Shown here piece by piece: positions 8,337 through 17,213 of a DNA stretch of 64,000 bases. The DNA lies in the NCBI RefSeq assembly GCF_002741015.1, contig NZ_CP016617.1:62001-126000 (forward strand). Direction: 5' to 3'. The notes beneath the pieces are model-generated. The model did not search any database and was not told the origin of the DNA. It was given only the letters and a program-made list of their open reading frames with translations. The position numbers and the translations under genes were made by a program. Source of the DNA: Microvirga ossetica (GTDB lineage Bacteria; Pseudomonadota; Alphaproteobacteria; Rhizobiales; Beijerinckiaceae). Position 1 is the first letter of the stretch; each line of letters starts with the position of its first letter.

Positions 8337-9754
8337 CCCCGTTAGAAAGGTCACTCCTCTCCCCGTTACAAATGTCACTCTCCCTGGGTGATGGTGCTGG
8401 GGAGATTGGGTCTGATGACGGTGATCGGGATGAGCCGGCCGGAGATCGATCGGGTTCACATTCTGCGGGACGTCGTGGCGGAGCGAATTACGGTGCGCGA
8501 AGCTGCCCAACTGCTGCGGATCACACGGCGCCAAGTGTTCCGATTACTCAAGGCCTATCAGACCGGTGGTCCCACGGCCTTGGTGTCGCGCCGGCGCGGC
8601 AAGCCCAGCAACCGCTCCTACCCGGCGGCGCTGCGGACCGAGGTGCTGGCGCTGATCACAGCCAACTATGCCGATTTCGGCCCGACGCTCGCCTGCGAGA
8701 AGCTCGCCGAGCGGCACGGCATCGATCTGGGTGTCGAGACGATCCGGCGCTGGATGATCGCGGCGGGTCTCTGGCAGGAGCGCCGGCAGAAGCTCAAAGG
8801 GGTGCACCAGCCGCGCTATCGGCGCGACTGCGTCGGCGAACTCGTCCAGATCGACGGCTCCGAGCACTACTGGTTCGAGGATCGCGGCCCACCCTGCACG
8901 CTTCTGGTCTACATTGACGATGCCACCAGCCGGCTGATGCACCTGAAGTTCGTCGAGACCGAGTCGACCTTTGATTATTTCCGATCGACCCGGGAGTACC
9001 TGGAGGCCTACGGCAAGCCGGTGGCGTTCTACTCCGACAAGCATGCCGTCTTCCGCGTCAACGGCAAAGGAGCGGTGGGCGGTGACGGCATGACCCAGTT
9101 CGGGCGAGCCCTGCATCAGCTCAACATCGACATCATCTGCGCCAACTCGCCCCAAGCCAAAGGCCGCGTCGAGCGCGCCAACGGCACCTTGCAGGACCGC
9201 CTGGTCAAGGAGATGCGACTGGCTGGGATCTCGACCCTTGAGGCGGGCAATGCCTTCCTGCCGGCATTCATGGCGGACTTCAACCGCCGCTTTGCCAAGG
9301 CGCCCTACAGCGACAAGGACCTGCATCGCCCGCTCAGCGAGGACGATGAGCTGGATGACGTGTTCGCCTGGCGGGAGGAGCGGACGGTCTCGCGCAATCT
9401 GACCCTGCAGTACGACCAGGTGCTGTTCATCCTCGAGCCGAACGCGATCACGCTGTCCCTCGCCCGCCAGCGGGTGACCGTCTACGACTATCCGGATGGG
9501 CGCTTTGCCATCAAGCACAAGGGCCTGGAGCTGCCCTACAGGCCCTTTGACCGACGCCAGCAGGTGGATCAGGCGGCGGTCGTCGAGAACAAGCGGCTGG
9601 GTCCGGTTCTGGCCTACATTGCCGAGCGGCAGAAGGAGCTCGACATGAGCCGGAGCAACAGCGCCCCGCGGCGGCGCGGCCAAGGCAAGAGCCTGTTCAA
9701 GGTGGGTTGAGCTCTCAGCAGTCACTCCCCGGAGGTGACATCTCTAATGAGGAC
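8337..9754 (+). mobile_element. ISNCY-like (rve-domain) insertion sequence
   Basis: A single transposase gene is flanked by inward-facing similar ends. The left end reads GTTAGAAAGGTCACTCC and the right end, inverted, ATTAGAGATGTCACCTCC. The exact edges and target duplication could not be fixed by eye, so the bounds are approximate (within about 10 bp). Confidence 0.6.
8415..9710 (+). CDS. ISNCY-like transposase
   Basis: The protein has about 431 residues from the ATG at 8415, which has a GGGGAGA about 11 bases upstream; a start at 8388 is also possible. It has an N-terminal helix-turn-helix (ITVREAAQLLRITRRQVFRLL), then a winged segment (LACEKLAERHGIDLGVETIR), then an rve-type integrase core. 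Catalytic candidates are the Asp in VQIDGSEHYWF, the Asp in FYSDKHAVF, and the Glu in KGRVERANGTLQ. The C-terminus has a short beta barrel ending KSLFKVG. This layout matches transposases filed as ISNCY in Rhizobiales. It appears intact. Confidence 0.85.
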   Translation: MTVIGMSRPEIDRVHILRDVVAERITVREAAQLLRITRRQVFRLLKAYQTGGPTALVSRRRGKPSNRSYPAALRTEVLALITANYADFGPTLACEKLAERHGIDLGVETIRRWMIAAGLWQERRQKLKGVHQPRYRRDCVGELVQIDGSEHYWFEDRGPPCTLLVYIDDATSRLMHLKFVETESTFDYFRSTREYLEAYGKPVAFYSDKHAVFRVNGKGAVGGDGMTQFGRALHQLNIDIICANSPQAKGRVERANGTLQDRLVKEMRLAGISTLEAGNAFLPAFMADFNRRFAKAPYSDKDLHRPLSEDDELDDVFAWREERTVSRNLTLQYDQVLFILEPNAITLSLARQRVTVYDYPDGRFAIKHKGLELPYRPFDRRQQVDQAAVVENKRLGPVLAYIAERQKELDMSRSNSAPRRRGQGKSLFKVG

Positions 9755-9862
9755 AATCAGAGACTTGTCTAACGAGTTCTGACATCACGTGCCCTCACAA
9801 ATGACATCAGAAGTGCAAACGAGAGATGCACAGTCTCGGCGCAATCGGCTAAACCAACCAAG

Positions 9863-10207
9863 ATGACACCCAAGGCTTTCTTCCGCTGGGTCGCATGGCT
9901 GCTCCTGCTTGCCATTGCGGTCTTCACCCTCACGCCAATTGAACTTCGGCCCGTCACTGGGGCTTCGGTCAGCTTGGAGCGGTTTGCCGCCTTTGCTGCC
10001 ATTGGAGCCGCCTTTTGCCTCGGCTATCCAAAACACCGCCTCTCCATCCTTGTTCTGCTGGTCGGGATCGTCGGGTTCCTTGAGGTCGCCCAGAACCTTG
10101 TCCCGGGCCGCCATGGTCACCTTCCGGACGGCTTGGTGAAGGCATCAGGCGCTCTCCTCGGAGCCGCGTTCGCCACGTTCGTTACCCGCCGTGAGCGCGT
10201 TTCATAA
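9863..10207 (+). CDS. VanZ-like small integral membrane protein
   Basis: A 114-residue protein with four predicted membrane segments: about residues 8-26 (FRWVAWLLLLAIAVFTLTP), 40-55 (FAAFAAIGAAFCLGY), 61-77 (LSILVLLVGIVGFLEVA) and 92-108. The segment LTPIELRP and the motif FLEVAQNLVPGRHGHLPD match VanZ-like proteins. VanZ proteins confer low teicoplanin resistance in Gram-positives, but in Proteobacteria the family is of unknown function and is common near envelope genes. The ribosome site is weak. The gene sits next to two proteins with an unusual C-terminal membrane anchor, so a joint envelope role is possible but only inferred. Confidence 0.7.
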   Translation: MTPKAFFRWVAWLLLLAIAVFTLTPIELRPVTGASVSLERFAAFAAIGAAFCLGYPKHRLSILVLLVGIVGFLEVAQNLVPGRHGHLPDGLVKASGALLGAAFATFVTRRERVS

Positions 10208-10242
10208 AGCATCTTCTCGGAATCCGTCGACGAAGCTGTTCT

Positions 10243-10577
10243 CTATTCGGCCTTGCTGCAATTGCGGTAACGGCGCACCAACACATAGCCGCCAGCCAAG
10301 AGCAGGAAGGGCAGGCCAGCCCCTGCAATCGGGCCAAGTACGCCTGTGCCGCCGCCCGGCTTGCCCCCAGGTTTCTCCCAGGCTTGCCGCCGCCATGAGA
10401 GTTCACGAACTCGGAGATCCATTTGACCCCTGCCCCCACTTGGGTCGGAACCACATAGGAAACGCTCACGGCGCCGAACAGGGTCGCCGCTGCAAGGATA
10501 TTTAGCCAGGAGCGTATCAAGACATCCTGTGAGGTGACTTCATCTCTATCGGCCAACGTCGGACCTTGAGGTTTCAT
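10243..10577 (-). pseudogene. Frameshifted small secreted protein with C-terminal GPIAGAGLP anchor
   Basis: Translation from 10,577 (ribosome site GAGAGGCAGG) gives a short cytoplasmic tail, a membrane segment (WLNILAAATLFGAVSVSYVV) and a glycine-rich linker NSHGGGKPG. In that frame the rest is nonsense. In the next frame, from about 10,385, the linker continues GGKPGGGTGV and then GPIAGAGLPFLLLAGGYVLV followed by RRYRNCSKAE and a stop at 10,243-10,245. The join falls in a G-rich repeated stretch, where a single-base slip would restore one frame. The restored protein would be a paralogue of the divergent gene at 10,715-10,990. It may be a true pseudogene or a sequencing slip. Confidence 0.7.
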
Positions 10578-10714
10578 CCTGCCTCTCAGCCAAAGGTGTT
10601 GAGGCCAACCTGCCGGAGGTACCTCCCTGGAGACTCATTGCATTCATAAGGGCAGTTGCTAATCGGCCTTGAGAGGCGTTGTCCTTTCAGGGGTCCCTTT
10701 CCATGAGGTGTGTT

Positions 10715-10990
10715 ATGTTAAAGCAAATTACCTTGGCCACATTGCTTGTGGCGGCAACGGCAACCGTGCCCGCTCTGGCCCATCATAAGGCAGGCCATAG
10801 CGGCGGCGGTGGAGGCGGTGGAGGCTCCATAGGCGGCGGCGGCGGTGGAGGCGGTGGCAATAAAGGGGTTCCTGGCCCGATTGCCGGAGCCGGGCTGCCG
10901 TTCCTGCTGATCGCAGGCGGCTATGTCTTGGTCCGCCGCTACCGTACCCGTAGCACGGCAGAAACCAGCTCACCGACAATCGTTAGTTAG
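10715..10990 (+). CDS. Small glycine-rich exported protein with C-terminal GPIAGAGLP membrane anchor
   Basis: A 91-residue protein, started at 10,715 because GAGGTG lies five bases upstream; upstream in-frame starts are less well placed. It has a signal peptide (MLKQITLATLLVAATATVPA, cleavage likely after ALA), a His-containing segment HHKAGHSG, a linker almost purely of glycine, then VPGPIAGAGLPFLLIAGGYV and a basic cluster RRYRTR. The plan of signal peptide, low-complexity linker, conserved proline motif, membrane helix and arginine cluster resembles PEP-CTERM-type sorting signals. No named CTERM family was recognised, and no exosortase is in the window. The paralogue on the other side of the shared promoter region has the same tail. 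Confidence 0.65.
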   Translation: MLKQITLATLLVAATATVPALAHHKAGHSGGGGGGGGSIGGGGGGGGGNKGVPGPIAGAGLPFLLIAGGYVLVRRYRTRSTAETSSPTIVS

Positions 10991-11155
10991 CCTCACAGCA
11001 TGCACTGTCGGGTCGAGCGCCCGAAGCGCTGAAGCATTCACACAAGTATTCACGCTAGCACTAGCGGCTAGCCTTTGCATGATGAGGGGCCGATGCCGGA
11101 TGTACACACGGCCCCATCTGCCTTTTGGCCTACTTCTGCCGGCGAGAGCCAGCGC

Positions 11156-12886
11156 TCATGCGAACAGGAAATAGCCACTACTCAGGTCTGTCACGCCCTT
11201 GACGGTAATATCGTCGGCAGCAGCGAAGTGGATGACACTGCTGTCCCCGGACGTGTCGATGCTCAGATCGGTAAAGGTGTGGATCCCCTCAGCCGCAAAC
11301 GCGGTCAGGTCGATCTTGTCCTTGCTGGTCTGAAAGTCTCCAATCGTATCGTGTCCGTTGGGCGGAGCGAACACGAAGACATCGTTTCCACCACCGCCGG
11401 TCATGCTGTCGTCACCCGTGCCGCTAACCAAGGTGTCCTTGCCGGGCCCGCCGTCGAGCACGTTGTCCGTGCCACCGATCACCGTCAGCTGGTCGTCTCC
11501 GGCCCCGCCATCGAGCCGGTTCTCGGCAAAGGAGCCTTCCACGGCATCCGGAGAAGCCTTCACCGACAGGAAAGCCTCGAGCGTGTCGTCGCCGAAGCCT
11601 CCGTTCAGGATGTTCGACAGGTGATAGGAGGTGAGAAGATCCTCTGGCTGTGTACCGCTGGCCTCAAGGTGGGCGGTCAGGGTGTCGTTGCCCGTGCCGC
11701 CGTCGAGATGGTTCTTGGCCGTGGAATTATCTACCCTGTCGGGAAATTCTGACGTGATCGACAGGGTAGCCTCGAGGGAATCGTCGTCGGCACCTCCGTT
11801 CAAGATGTTCGACAGGTGGTACAGATCCCCGCCCGCGAGTCCCCCGAGGGGGATGGCATCGATGCTGGCATTCAGCGTATCCCGGCCCGTATCGCCCTCT
11901 AATTGGTTTACGGAGAGAATTTGGCCGTCACCGGAGTGAATGGATTCGGCCGCGAGAGTGTCATCACCTATCCCGCCGTTAAGGTAGTTGGTTGCGTCGA
12001 TGAAGCCGTTGCCGCTGGTATTATGGCGCGCCTCCAAGGTATCGCTGCCCTGGTCGCCCCAAAGTTCGTTGATCGCAGGAGCACTTGACGAGTTGGTGCC
12101 CGTTGTGGCGGAGGCCGTCATCAGATCATCACCAGAGCCGCCATGCAGAGAGTTCTTCACCAGTTGGATGGTGTTGGAATTGCCGATGGCCGTGGCATCC
12201 ATGACATCATTGCCGCCGCCGCCATCGAGGATATTGATAGCTGTACCTCCTATGCCGTCGAATTCCGTTCGAGCGCGAGCGGTAATGTCGTCACTCCCAG
12301 CTCCACCGTCGACGATATTCATGGCTGTATGTGGGTCACGGACAGCGCCTTGCGCATCCGCATCGGCGTTGATCGTATCATCGCCTTCCCCCCCGAGAAT
12401 ATGGGTCTCGACGTTTACAGTTCCGGTTGTAGCGCCATTCAACTTGGCAGTCGCGTTGATGGTGTCGTCGCCTGAATCGCCATTGCTCAGAACGTCGGCG
12501 GTCAACACTTGCTGGGTCGGGAGATCCAAGCCTCCCTGAAGGGCAACAGTCGCATCGAGCGTATCATTGCCTGCTCCACCGAGCTGCACGGCTACGCCGT
12601 GAGCGGATTGGCTATCCTGCACCGTAACGGTGTCGTTGGTAGTCAGCGTATCGTTGCCGCGTCCGCCGATCAGGGCCGTGCGGTTCAAGGTACTGCTCAG
12701 GTCATCATCGCCCCCCAGGCCTAACACCACATCGCCATCAGCGGCTGTTCTGAGAGTATCATTGCCACGTGTGCCGACGATCACGTCATGAATTGGGGTA
12801 ATCAGGGACAGCCAATTGCGGGATGTTGCATCACCCCCGATTTGGTTGTCGTCCTTGCTGGTTGTGTCAGTGAAGGTCGCCATCAT
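11156..12886 (-). CDS. Large RTX (hemolysin-type calcium-binding) secreted protein
   Basis: The start is placed at the double ATG (12,881-12,886) because AGGAG lies at 12,891-12,895. The protein has about 576 residues with no signal peptide, as expected for type I secretion. It has many nonapeptide-like repeats (GGRGNDTL, GGAGNDTL, GGEGDDTI, GGSGDDLM, GGFGDDTL, GGGGNDVF). Through most of the chain single repeats are separated by about 30-45 residues of Asn/Thr/Ala-rich spacer, and only the last 100 residues have tandem repeats. The C-terminus (HDTIGDFQTSKDKIDLTAFA ... SSGYFLFA) is a typical RTX/T1SS end with a hydrophobic terminus. No enzymatic domain was recognised; a role in adhesion or matrix is inferred. 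Confidence 0.85.
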   Translation of the reverse strand: MMATFTDTTSKDDNQIGGDATSRNWLSLITPIHDVIVGTRGNDTLRTAADGDVVLGLGGDDDLSSTLNRTALIGGRGNDTLTTNDTVTVQDSQSAHGVAVQLGGAGNDTLDATVALQGGLDLPTQQVLTADVLSNGDSGDDTINATAKLNGATTGTVNVETHILGGEGDDTINADADAQGAVRDPHTAMNIVDGGAGSDDITARARTEFDGIGGTAINILDGGGGNDVMDATAIGNSNTIQLVKNSLHGGSGDDLMTASATTGTNSSSAPAINELWGDQGSDTLEARHNTSGNGFIDATNYLNGGIGDDTLAAESIHSGDGQILSVNQLEGDTGRDTLNASIDAIPLGGLAGGDLYHLSNILNGGADDDSLEATLSITSEFPDRVDNSTAKNHLDGGTGNDTLTAHLEASGTQPEDLLTSYHLSNILNGGFGDDTLEAFLSVKASPDAVEGSFAENRLDGGAGDDQLTVIGGTDNVLDGGPGKDTLVSGTGDDSMTGGGGNDVFVFAPPNGHDTIGDFQTSKDKIDLTAFAAEGIHTFTDLSIDTSGDSSVIHFAAADDITVKGVTDLSSGYFLFA

Positions 12887-13143
12887 CGTGCTCCTGGTGC
12901 TGCAAGCCCCCAAGGAACCGGAAAGTGGAACGCCGTCTCAATGATCGGGATGGCGCGTCTGCAAGTTCACTGTGCTCCTCGACTCTACGGTTATGTAATC
13001 AGTCACGCTTAATGCGACAAAGTCATGAGAATTGGCAGGTTATAGCGCTCCATGCCATATTTCTAACCCGAATGATTAGCTCACTACACCCGGCTATTTG
13101 CCAAGCTCAATTGGGTATGCGAGGTAATCAGTAAGTCCGATAA

Positions 13144-13404
13144 CTAACAAATCGGCAGCATTTTCTTTCGACTAAGGCTGCCATATTCTCCGATTGCTAC
13201 GGTTGTTGTATTGTCACCGCCGCACGTGCTGCACCGGGTTGATCCGGTAAAGACGCACCAGTAGCTCGCGCCCATGATGTCGTCGGTTTGCCAAACCCCG
13301 ACGGTGACGGGAAAGACCGGCGGCGCGGCGGTGTCATCGATCCAGAGGACCACGGGCGTGCCGTCGCGAGGTGCAGTGCTAACTGGGCCCCAGCCGCCGC
13401 TCAT
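13144..13404 (-). CDS. Small conserved protein of unknown function (WxPxxTAPxDGTPV type)
   Basis: An 86-residue protein beginning MSGGWGPVSTAPRDGTPVVL, then WIDDTAAPPVFPVTVGVW and YWCVFTGSTRC. The opening W-x-P-x-x-T-A-P-x-D-G-T pattern occurs in many short proteins of phages and alphaproteobacteria whose function is unknown. The fold is likely a small beta sheet with a Trp-rich surface. The last 25 residues, with two cysteines (CSTCGG), do not follow the family's usual ending, so the 3' end may be altered. No operon partner is visible; the left end of the IS1595 element lies about 80 bp past its start. Confidence 0.5.
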   Translation of the reverse strand: MSGGWGPVSTAPRDGTPVVLWIDDTAAPPVFPVTVGVWQTDDIMGASYWCVFTGSTRCSTCGGDNTTTVAIGEYGSLSRKKMLPIC

Positions 13405-14590
13405 GATCGTTCTCGACCTGGTGGATGAACCTCACCGAGCCTTATCAACGACAGGCAGAAGCCTTTGTTCGCGGTTCCATACTGGGGTCCGGAACAAGAT
13501 CTGCTCCCAAAAACACGCCGGCATTATCAACCAAACGCAGCTTTTCCTTTGCAGCTAAGCTTTTGCGTGAGCTTCTGATCCCGTGATCGATGGCCGGATC
13601 GGGAGGTCAGCATGCAGCTATCTGTAGGTGAGATACTGGGTAGGATCACGACCGTGTCGGATATGATCCGAGTCTTCCAGGATGAGGATCATTGCCGGTA
13701 TCTGCTTGAGGCCATGGCGTGGCCCAAGGGACGGATCTGCGCGGCCTGCGGCTATCGCGGCTCCATCGCCCTGATGGGTCGGCAGAACAGGAGGCGAGCA
13801 CGATCCGGCCTATACCAGTGCTCGAATGGCGTCTGTCGCTCGCAGTTCACAGTCACGACCCGCACGCCTCTGCATGCGACCAAGCTCCCGCTTCGGGTGT
13901 GGCTGTCCGGCCTCTGGCTGATGCTGCAGTCGGACAAGGGCATCTCCTCTATCCGTCTAGCCGAGGCCCTCGGCGTCAGCCAGCCGACGGCCTGGCGCAT
14001 GGGCCATGCCCTGCGCCTCATGGTCGGGCGCGAGCAGGCTCTGGATGGAGTGGCTAAGATTGATGGCCTCTATGTCGGCAGCAAGCCATGGCGGGAGATG
14101 AACTATTCTCCACCCGGCCGTGGACGCAAAGGTGAGCCGAAGACCTTGAAAACACCGGCCCTTGTGGCCGTGCAGCGGCCGCCGGATCTGAGTGTTGGTG
14201 CATCCGCTGGTGAGACTCGGGCCGCGGTGATTGAGGATCTGTCGGAGTCCGAGGCTGATCGGGTTCTCACGGAAGCCGTCGATCCAAAGGCTCATCTGAT
14301 GAGCGATGAATGGAAGGAGTTTGTGTCTCTGGGCGGCGCCTTTTCGGCCCATGACACCGTGCACCATAAGGCTCGCAAGTATGCCCGCGGTCCAGTTCAT
14401 ATCAATTCAGCGGAAGGCTTCAATGACCGGGTCCGCCGCACGGTCTCGGGTGCGTTTCATCACATCAGCCCACATTTGGCGGATCTTTACTTCAATGAGA
14501 TTGGCTTTCACTGGTCCCAGCGGGTGGTCACAGGCCAGGCGCCGCGAAGGACGCGCAAAGGCCGTCAGGTGACCAAGTGAGGATACCGAC

Positions 14591-14672
14591 GAAGCCGTCC
14601 ACTTCGTCCAATCTGAAGCCGTCCAGGCATTCCGATTTCAAGCCGTCCGTGGTTCCGAGGTGAAGTCGTCCA
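14591..14672. repeat. IS21 left-end binding-site array
   Basis: Four copies of a motif ending (C/T)CGTCC(A/G) occur at a 23-24-bp period (copies finish at 14,601, 14,625, 14,649 and 14,672). Each is preceded by AAG or GAAG. They mirror the right-end array. Confidence 0.8.
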
Positions 14673-14727
14673 CCTGAGCGCCGCTCTTCGGGTCGTTGAT
14701 GGATGGTGGTTGAGGCGGTGGCGCTGG

Positions 14728-15474
14728 TCAAGCGTCGGCTTGCGCGTGGCGGGTCTTGCGCAGGCTCTCGCCGGTGAGAGTGATCCGGTAGGCGTTGTGC
14801 ACGACCCGATCGAGAATGGCGTCAGCCAGAGTTGGAAGGCTGCCGATCATCGCGTACCAGTTCTCGACCGGCACTTGGCTGGTGATCAGCAACGAACCGG
14901 CATCATAGCGGTCCTCGACGATCTCCAGCAGATCGCGCTGCTGCTCGCCGGTGAGCGCCTCAGGACCCCAGTCGTCGAGCACCAGCAGCTTGGCCCGGGC
15001 GAGTGTGCGTAACAGGCGAGAGTAGCGGCCATCGCTGCGGGCGAGATCGAGCGCTGCAAACAGCCGCGGCACACGATGGTAGAGCACCGACAGATCCTCC
15101 CGGCAGGCGCGGTGTCCAAGGGCGCAGGCGAGCCAGCTCTTTCCGACGCCGCACGGGCCGGTGATCAACAGATTGCGCCGCTCGCGGATCCAGTCGCAGG
15201 ACGCCAGCTTGAGAAACAGTGCCCGGTCGAGGCCGCGCGCGGCCCGGAAGTCGACATCCTCGACGCTGGCAGGATGGCGCAGTTTGGCTGTCTTGGCCCG
15301 GGTCTCGAAGCGCTTCTGCTGGCGCGTCGTCACTTCATGATCGAGGATCAGGCCGAGCCATTCGGCATGGCCGAGCGCGTCAGCCTCGGGATTGGCGCCG
15401 AGCGCCTTGAAGCCCTTGGCCATGCCGTGCAGGCCCAGCGCGTGGAGCTGGTCGAGGGTGGGATGGGTCAACAT
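14728..15474 (-). CDS. istB: IS21 helper ATPase IstB
   Basis: A 248-residue AAA+ ATPase of the IstB/DnaC type. The Walker A motif is GPCGVGKSWLACAL (about residue 107), and Walker B is KLLVLDDWGPEAL. A sensor-type segment follows (LLITSQVPVENWY). In IS21 elements IstB binds DNA cooperatively with ATP and recruits the IstA transposase to the target. It lies 13 bp downstream of istA in the same direction and is probably translated from the same message. The length and all motifs are normal, so it should be functional. Confidence 0.95.
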   Translation of the reverse strand: MLTHPTLDQLHALGLHGMAKGFKALGANPEADALGHAEWLGLILDHEVTTRQQKRFETRAKTAKLRHPASVEDVDFRAARGLDRALFLKLASCDWIRERRNLLITGPCGVGKSWLACALGHRACREDLSVLYHRVPRLFAALDLARSDGRYSRLLRTLARAKLLVLDDWGPEALTGEQQRDLLEIVEDRYDAGSLLITSQVPVENWYAMIGSLPTLADAILDRVVHNAYRITLTGESLRKTRHAQADA

Positions 15475-15487
15475 GGTCGGTCTCCGT

Positions 15488-17026
15488 TCAGTGGAAATAC
15501 CCCGGTCCGCGGACGTTGGGGTGGGTGATCACGGGCGTGTCGGCCGCCGGGGCGGGAGCACGCTCGTGGTAGGTGTCGAGTAGCGACACGATGCTCTTGT
15601 AGGTCAGCGCCCGGATCGCCAGGGCTTTGGCCGCGACCGCCTCGACACGCTCCTTCGGGATGCCGCGCATGTGCTGCAAAACCCCGATGCAGGTGCGAAA
15701 GCCCTGCTCGGGATGGCGGCGCGCCGACAGGATGGCGGCAATCAGTCCCTCGGTGTGGGGGCCGATCACCGCCGCCCAGGAGCGGAAGCGCTCGGGCGAC
15801 CAGGCGGCATAGCGGCGATGAGAGCTCGGCATGTGCTCGGCCTGCGTGCCGTGCGCCCGTCCCGCGAAACGCCGCGCGTGGGCAGCCACGCGCCCGCCCT
15901 TGTGGAAGGCCTCGATCGTGCGTTGGGTGACGCGCACCTCGACCTGCTGGCCGATGAGGCCAAACGGCACCGAGTAGAAGAAGCCCTCGACCTCGATGTG
16001 ATAGTCGAGCCCAACCCGGGCGAACTGCCAGTGCGCGAAGACGTAGTCCTGCGCCGGCAATGGTGCGAGGGCCGGCTTCTCGATGGTCTCGAACACCTGG
16101 CGCCGGCTGACGCCGAGCCGGCGCATGGGCACACTGTTCATGCGCGTGACGGCCTCGGCGATGGCCGCATTGGCCTCCTGGAGCGAGAAGAAGGTGCGGT
16201 GGCGCAGGCGGCCGAGAATGTAGAATTGGGCGAAGCGCACGCCGGACTCGACTTTTGCCTTATCCTTCGGGCGACGCGGTCGGGCCGGAAGAATGCCGAC
16301 CTCGTAGTGGGCCGCCATCTTGCCGTAGCTGCGGTTGATCTCGGGATCGTAGAACGAGGCCTTGTGGACGCCGCTCTTCAGGTTGTCCGGGACAACGAGC
16401 TTGGTCACGCCGCCATGGAAGCGGAACATGCGCACATGGGCTTCGATCCAATCCGGCAGGGTCTGGGTCCAGGTCGCTTCGGCATAGGTCAGGTTGGAGG
16501 CGCCGAGTACGGCCACGAAGATCTCGGCGTGGCGGATCTCGCCGGTGAGCGGATCGACGATCGGCAGCTTCTTGCCGGAATAATCGACGAAGACCTTGTC
16601 GCCGGCGACGTGATGCTGGCGCATGGTCGGCGTCAGGCGGCGCTCGAAGGAGCGAAACAGATCGCAGAAGCGCGAATAGCCGTATCCGTCCGGATGATCC
16701 GCGAGATATTCCTCGTGCAGGATGGCGATGCTGACGCCAGGCCGCTTGAGCTCCTGGACCAGGTGGGCCCAATCCGGCTCCGGCCGGCGGCGCGTTCCGA
16801 TCCGGGCGCCCGCCCGGGCGAACAGCTTCTCCTCGAGGGCGGTATCGCTCAGGTCCTCCGGCAGGGGCCAGATCAGCCCGGCCGCCTTGGCCCGCTGGAT
16901 GGCGTCCCGCACGGTCGAGCGCGCCGCGCCGACAATCCGGCCGATTGCGCGGTCGCTGGTTCCACTCGCGTGGAGCCGTAGCACTTGCCGCATCTGTCGC
17001 ATGGTCATCTCTCTGTTTGCCGGCAT
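15488..17026 (-). CDS. istA: IS21 transposase IstA
   Basis: The protein has about 512 residues from the ATG at 17,026, which has AGAGAGGG just upstream; a TTG 30 codons earlier is less likely. The N-terminal helix-turn-helix (GTSDRAIGRIVGAARSTVRD) binds the terminal repeats. The rve catalytic core has DYSGKKLPIVDP as the first Asp, VPDNLKSGV as the second Asp, and KDKAKVESGVRF carrying the Glu. A C-terminal beta-barrel region (DYHIEVEGFFYSVP) follows. Together with IstB it performs cut-and-paste transposition. It appears complete. Confidence 0.94.
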   Translation of the reverse strand: MPANREMTMRQMRQVLRLHASGTSDRAIGRIVGAARSTVRDAIQRAKAAGLIWPLPEDLSDTALEEKLFARAGARIGTRRRPEPDWAHLVQELKRPGVSIAILHEEYLADHPDGYGYSRFCDLFRSFERRLTPTMRQHHVAGDKVFVDYSGKKLPIVDPLTGEIRHAEIFVAVLGASNLTYAEATWTQTLPDWIEAHVRMFRFHGGVTKLVVPDNLKSGVHKASFYDPEINRSYGKMAAHYEVGILPARPRRPKDKAKVESGVRFAQFYILGRLRHRTFFSLQEANAAIAEAVTRMNSVPMRRLGVSRRQVFETIEKPALAPLPAQDYVFAHWQFARVGLDYHIEVEGFFYSVPFGLIGQQVEVRVTQRTIEAFHKGGRVAAHARRFAGRAHGTQAEHMPSSHRRYAAWSPERFRSWAAVIGPHTEGLIAAILSARRHPEQGFRTCIGVLQHMRGIPKERVEAVAAKALAIRALTYKSIVSLLDTYHERAPAPAADTPVITHPNVRGPGYFH

Positions 17027-17103
17027 CGCGTCCCTCTCTGGTGGAGAGGTCGAAATGCCCCAATTGGATGACCCGGTGCAGCACGGTTCTTCCGCCTGAG
17101 CCC

Positions 17104-17213
17104 TGGACGGGATCAAATCGGAAGGATGGACGGCTTCAGTTCGGAAGGGTGGACGGCATCAAATCGGAACCATGGACGACTTCAAGTCGGTACACATGGA
17201 CGGATTGCGTCGG
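17104..17213. repeat. IS21 right-end binding-site array
   Basis: Five copies of TGGACGGNNTCANNTCGGAA-like sequence start at 17,104, 17,127, 17,150, 17,173 and 17,197, a 23-24-bp period. The last one merges into the terminal repeat. This is longer than the left-end array. Confidence 0.85.

Noticed and set aside
8544..9725. A 393-codon minus-strand frame
   Set aside because: Shadow of the ISNCY-like transposase; the plus-strand frame has the integrase motifs.
15671..16981. A 436-codon plus-strand frame
   Set aside because: Antisense to istA, with no independent support.
17104..17213. Regular 23-bp repeats resembling a CRISPR array
   Set aside because: The units have no distinct spacers, diverge from each other, and match the IS21 terminal arrays at the opposite end.
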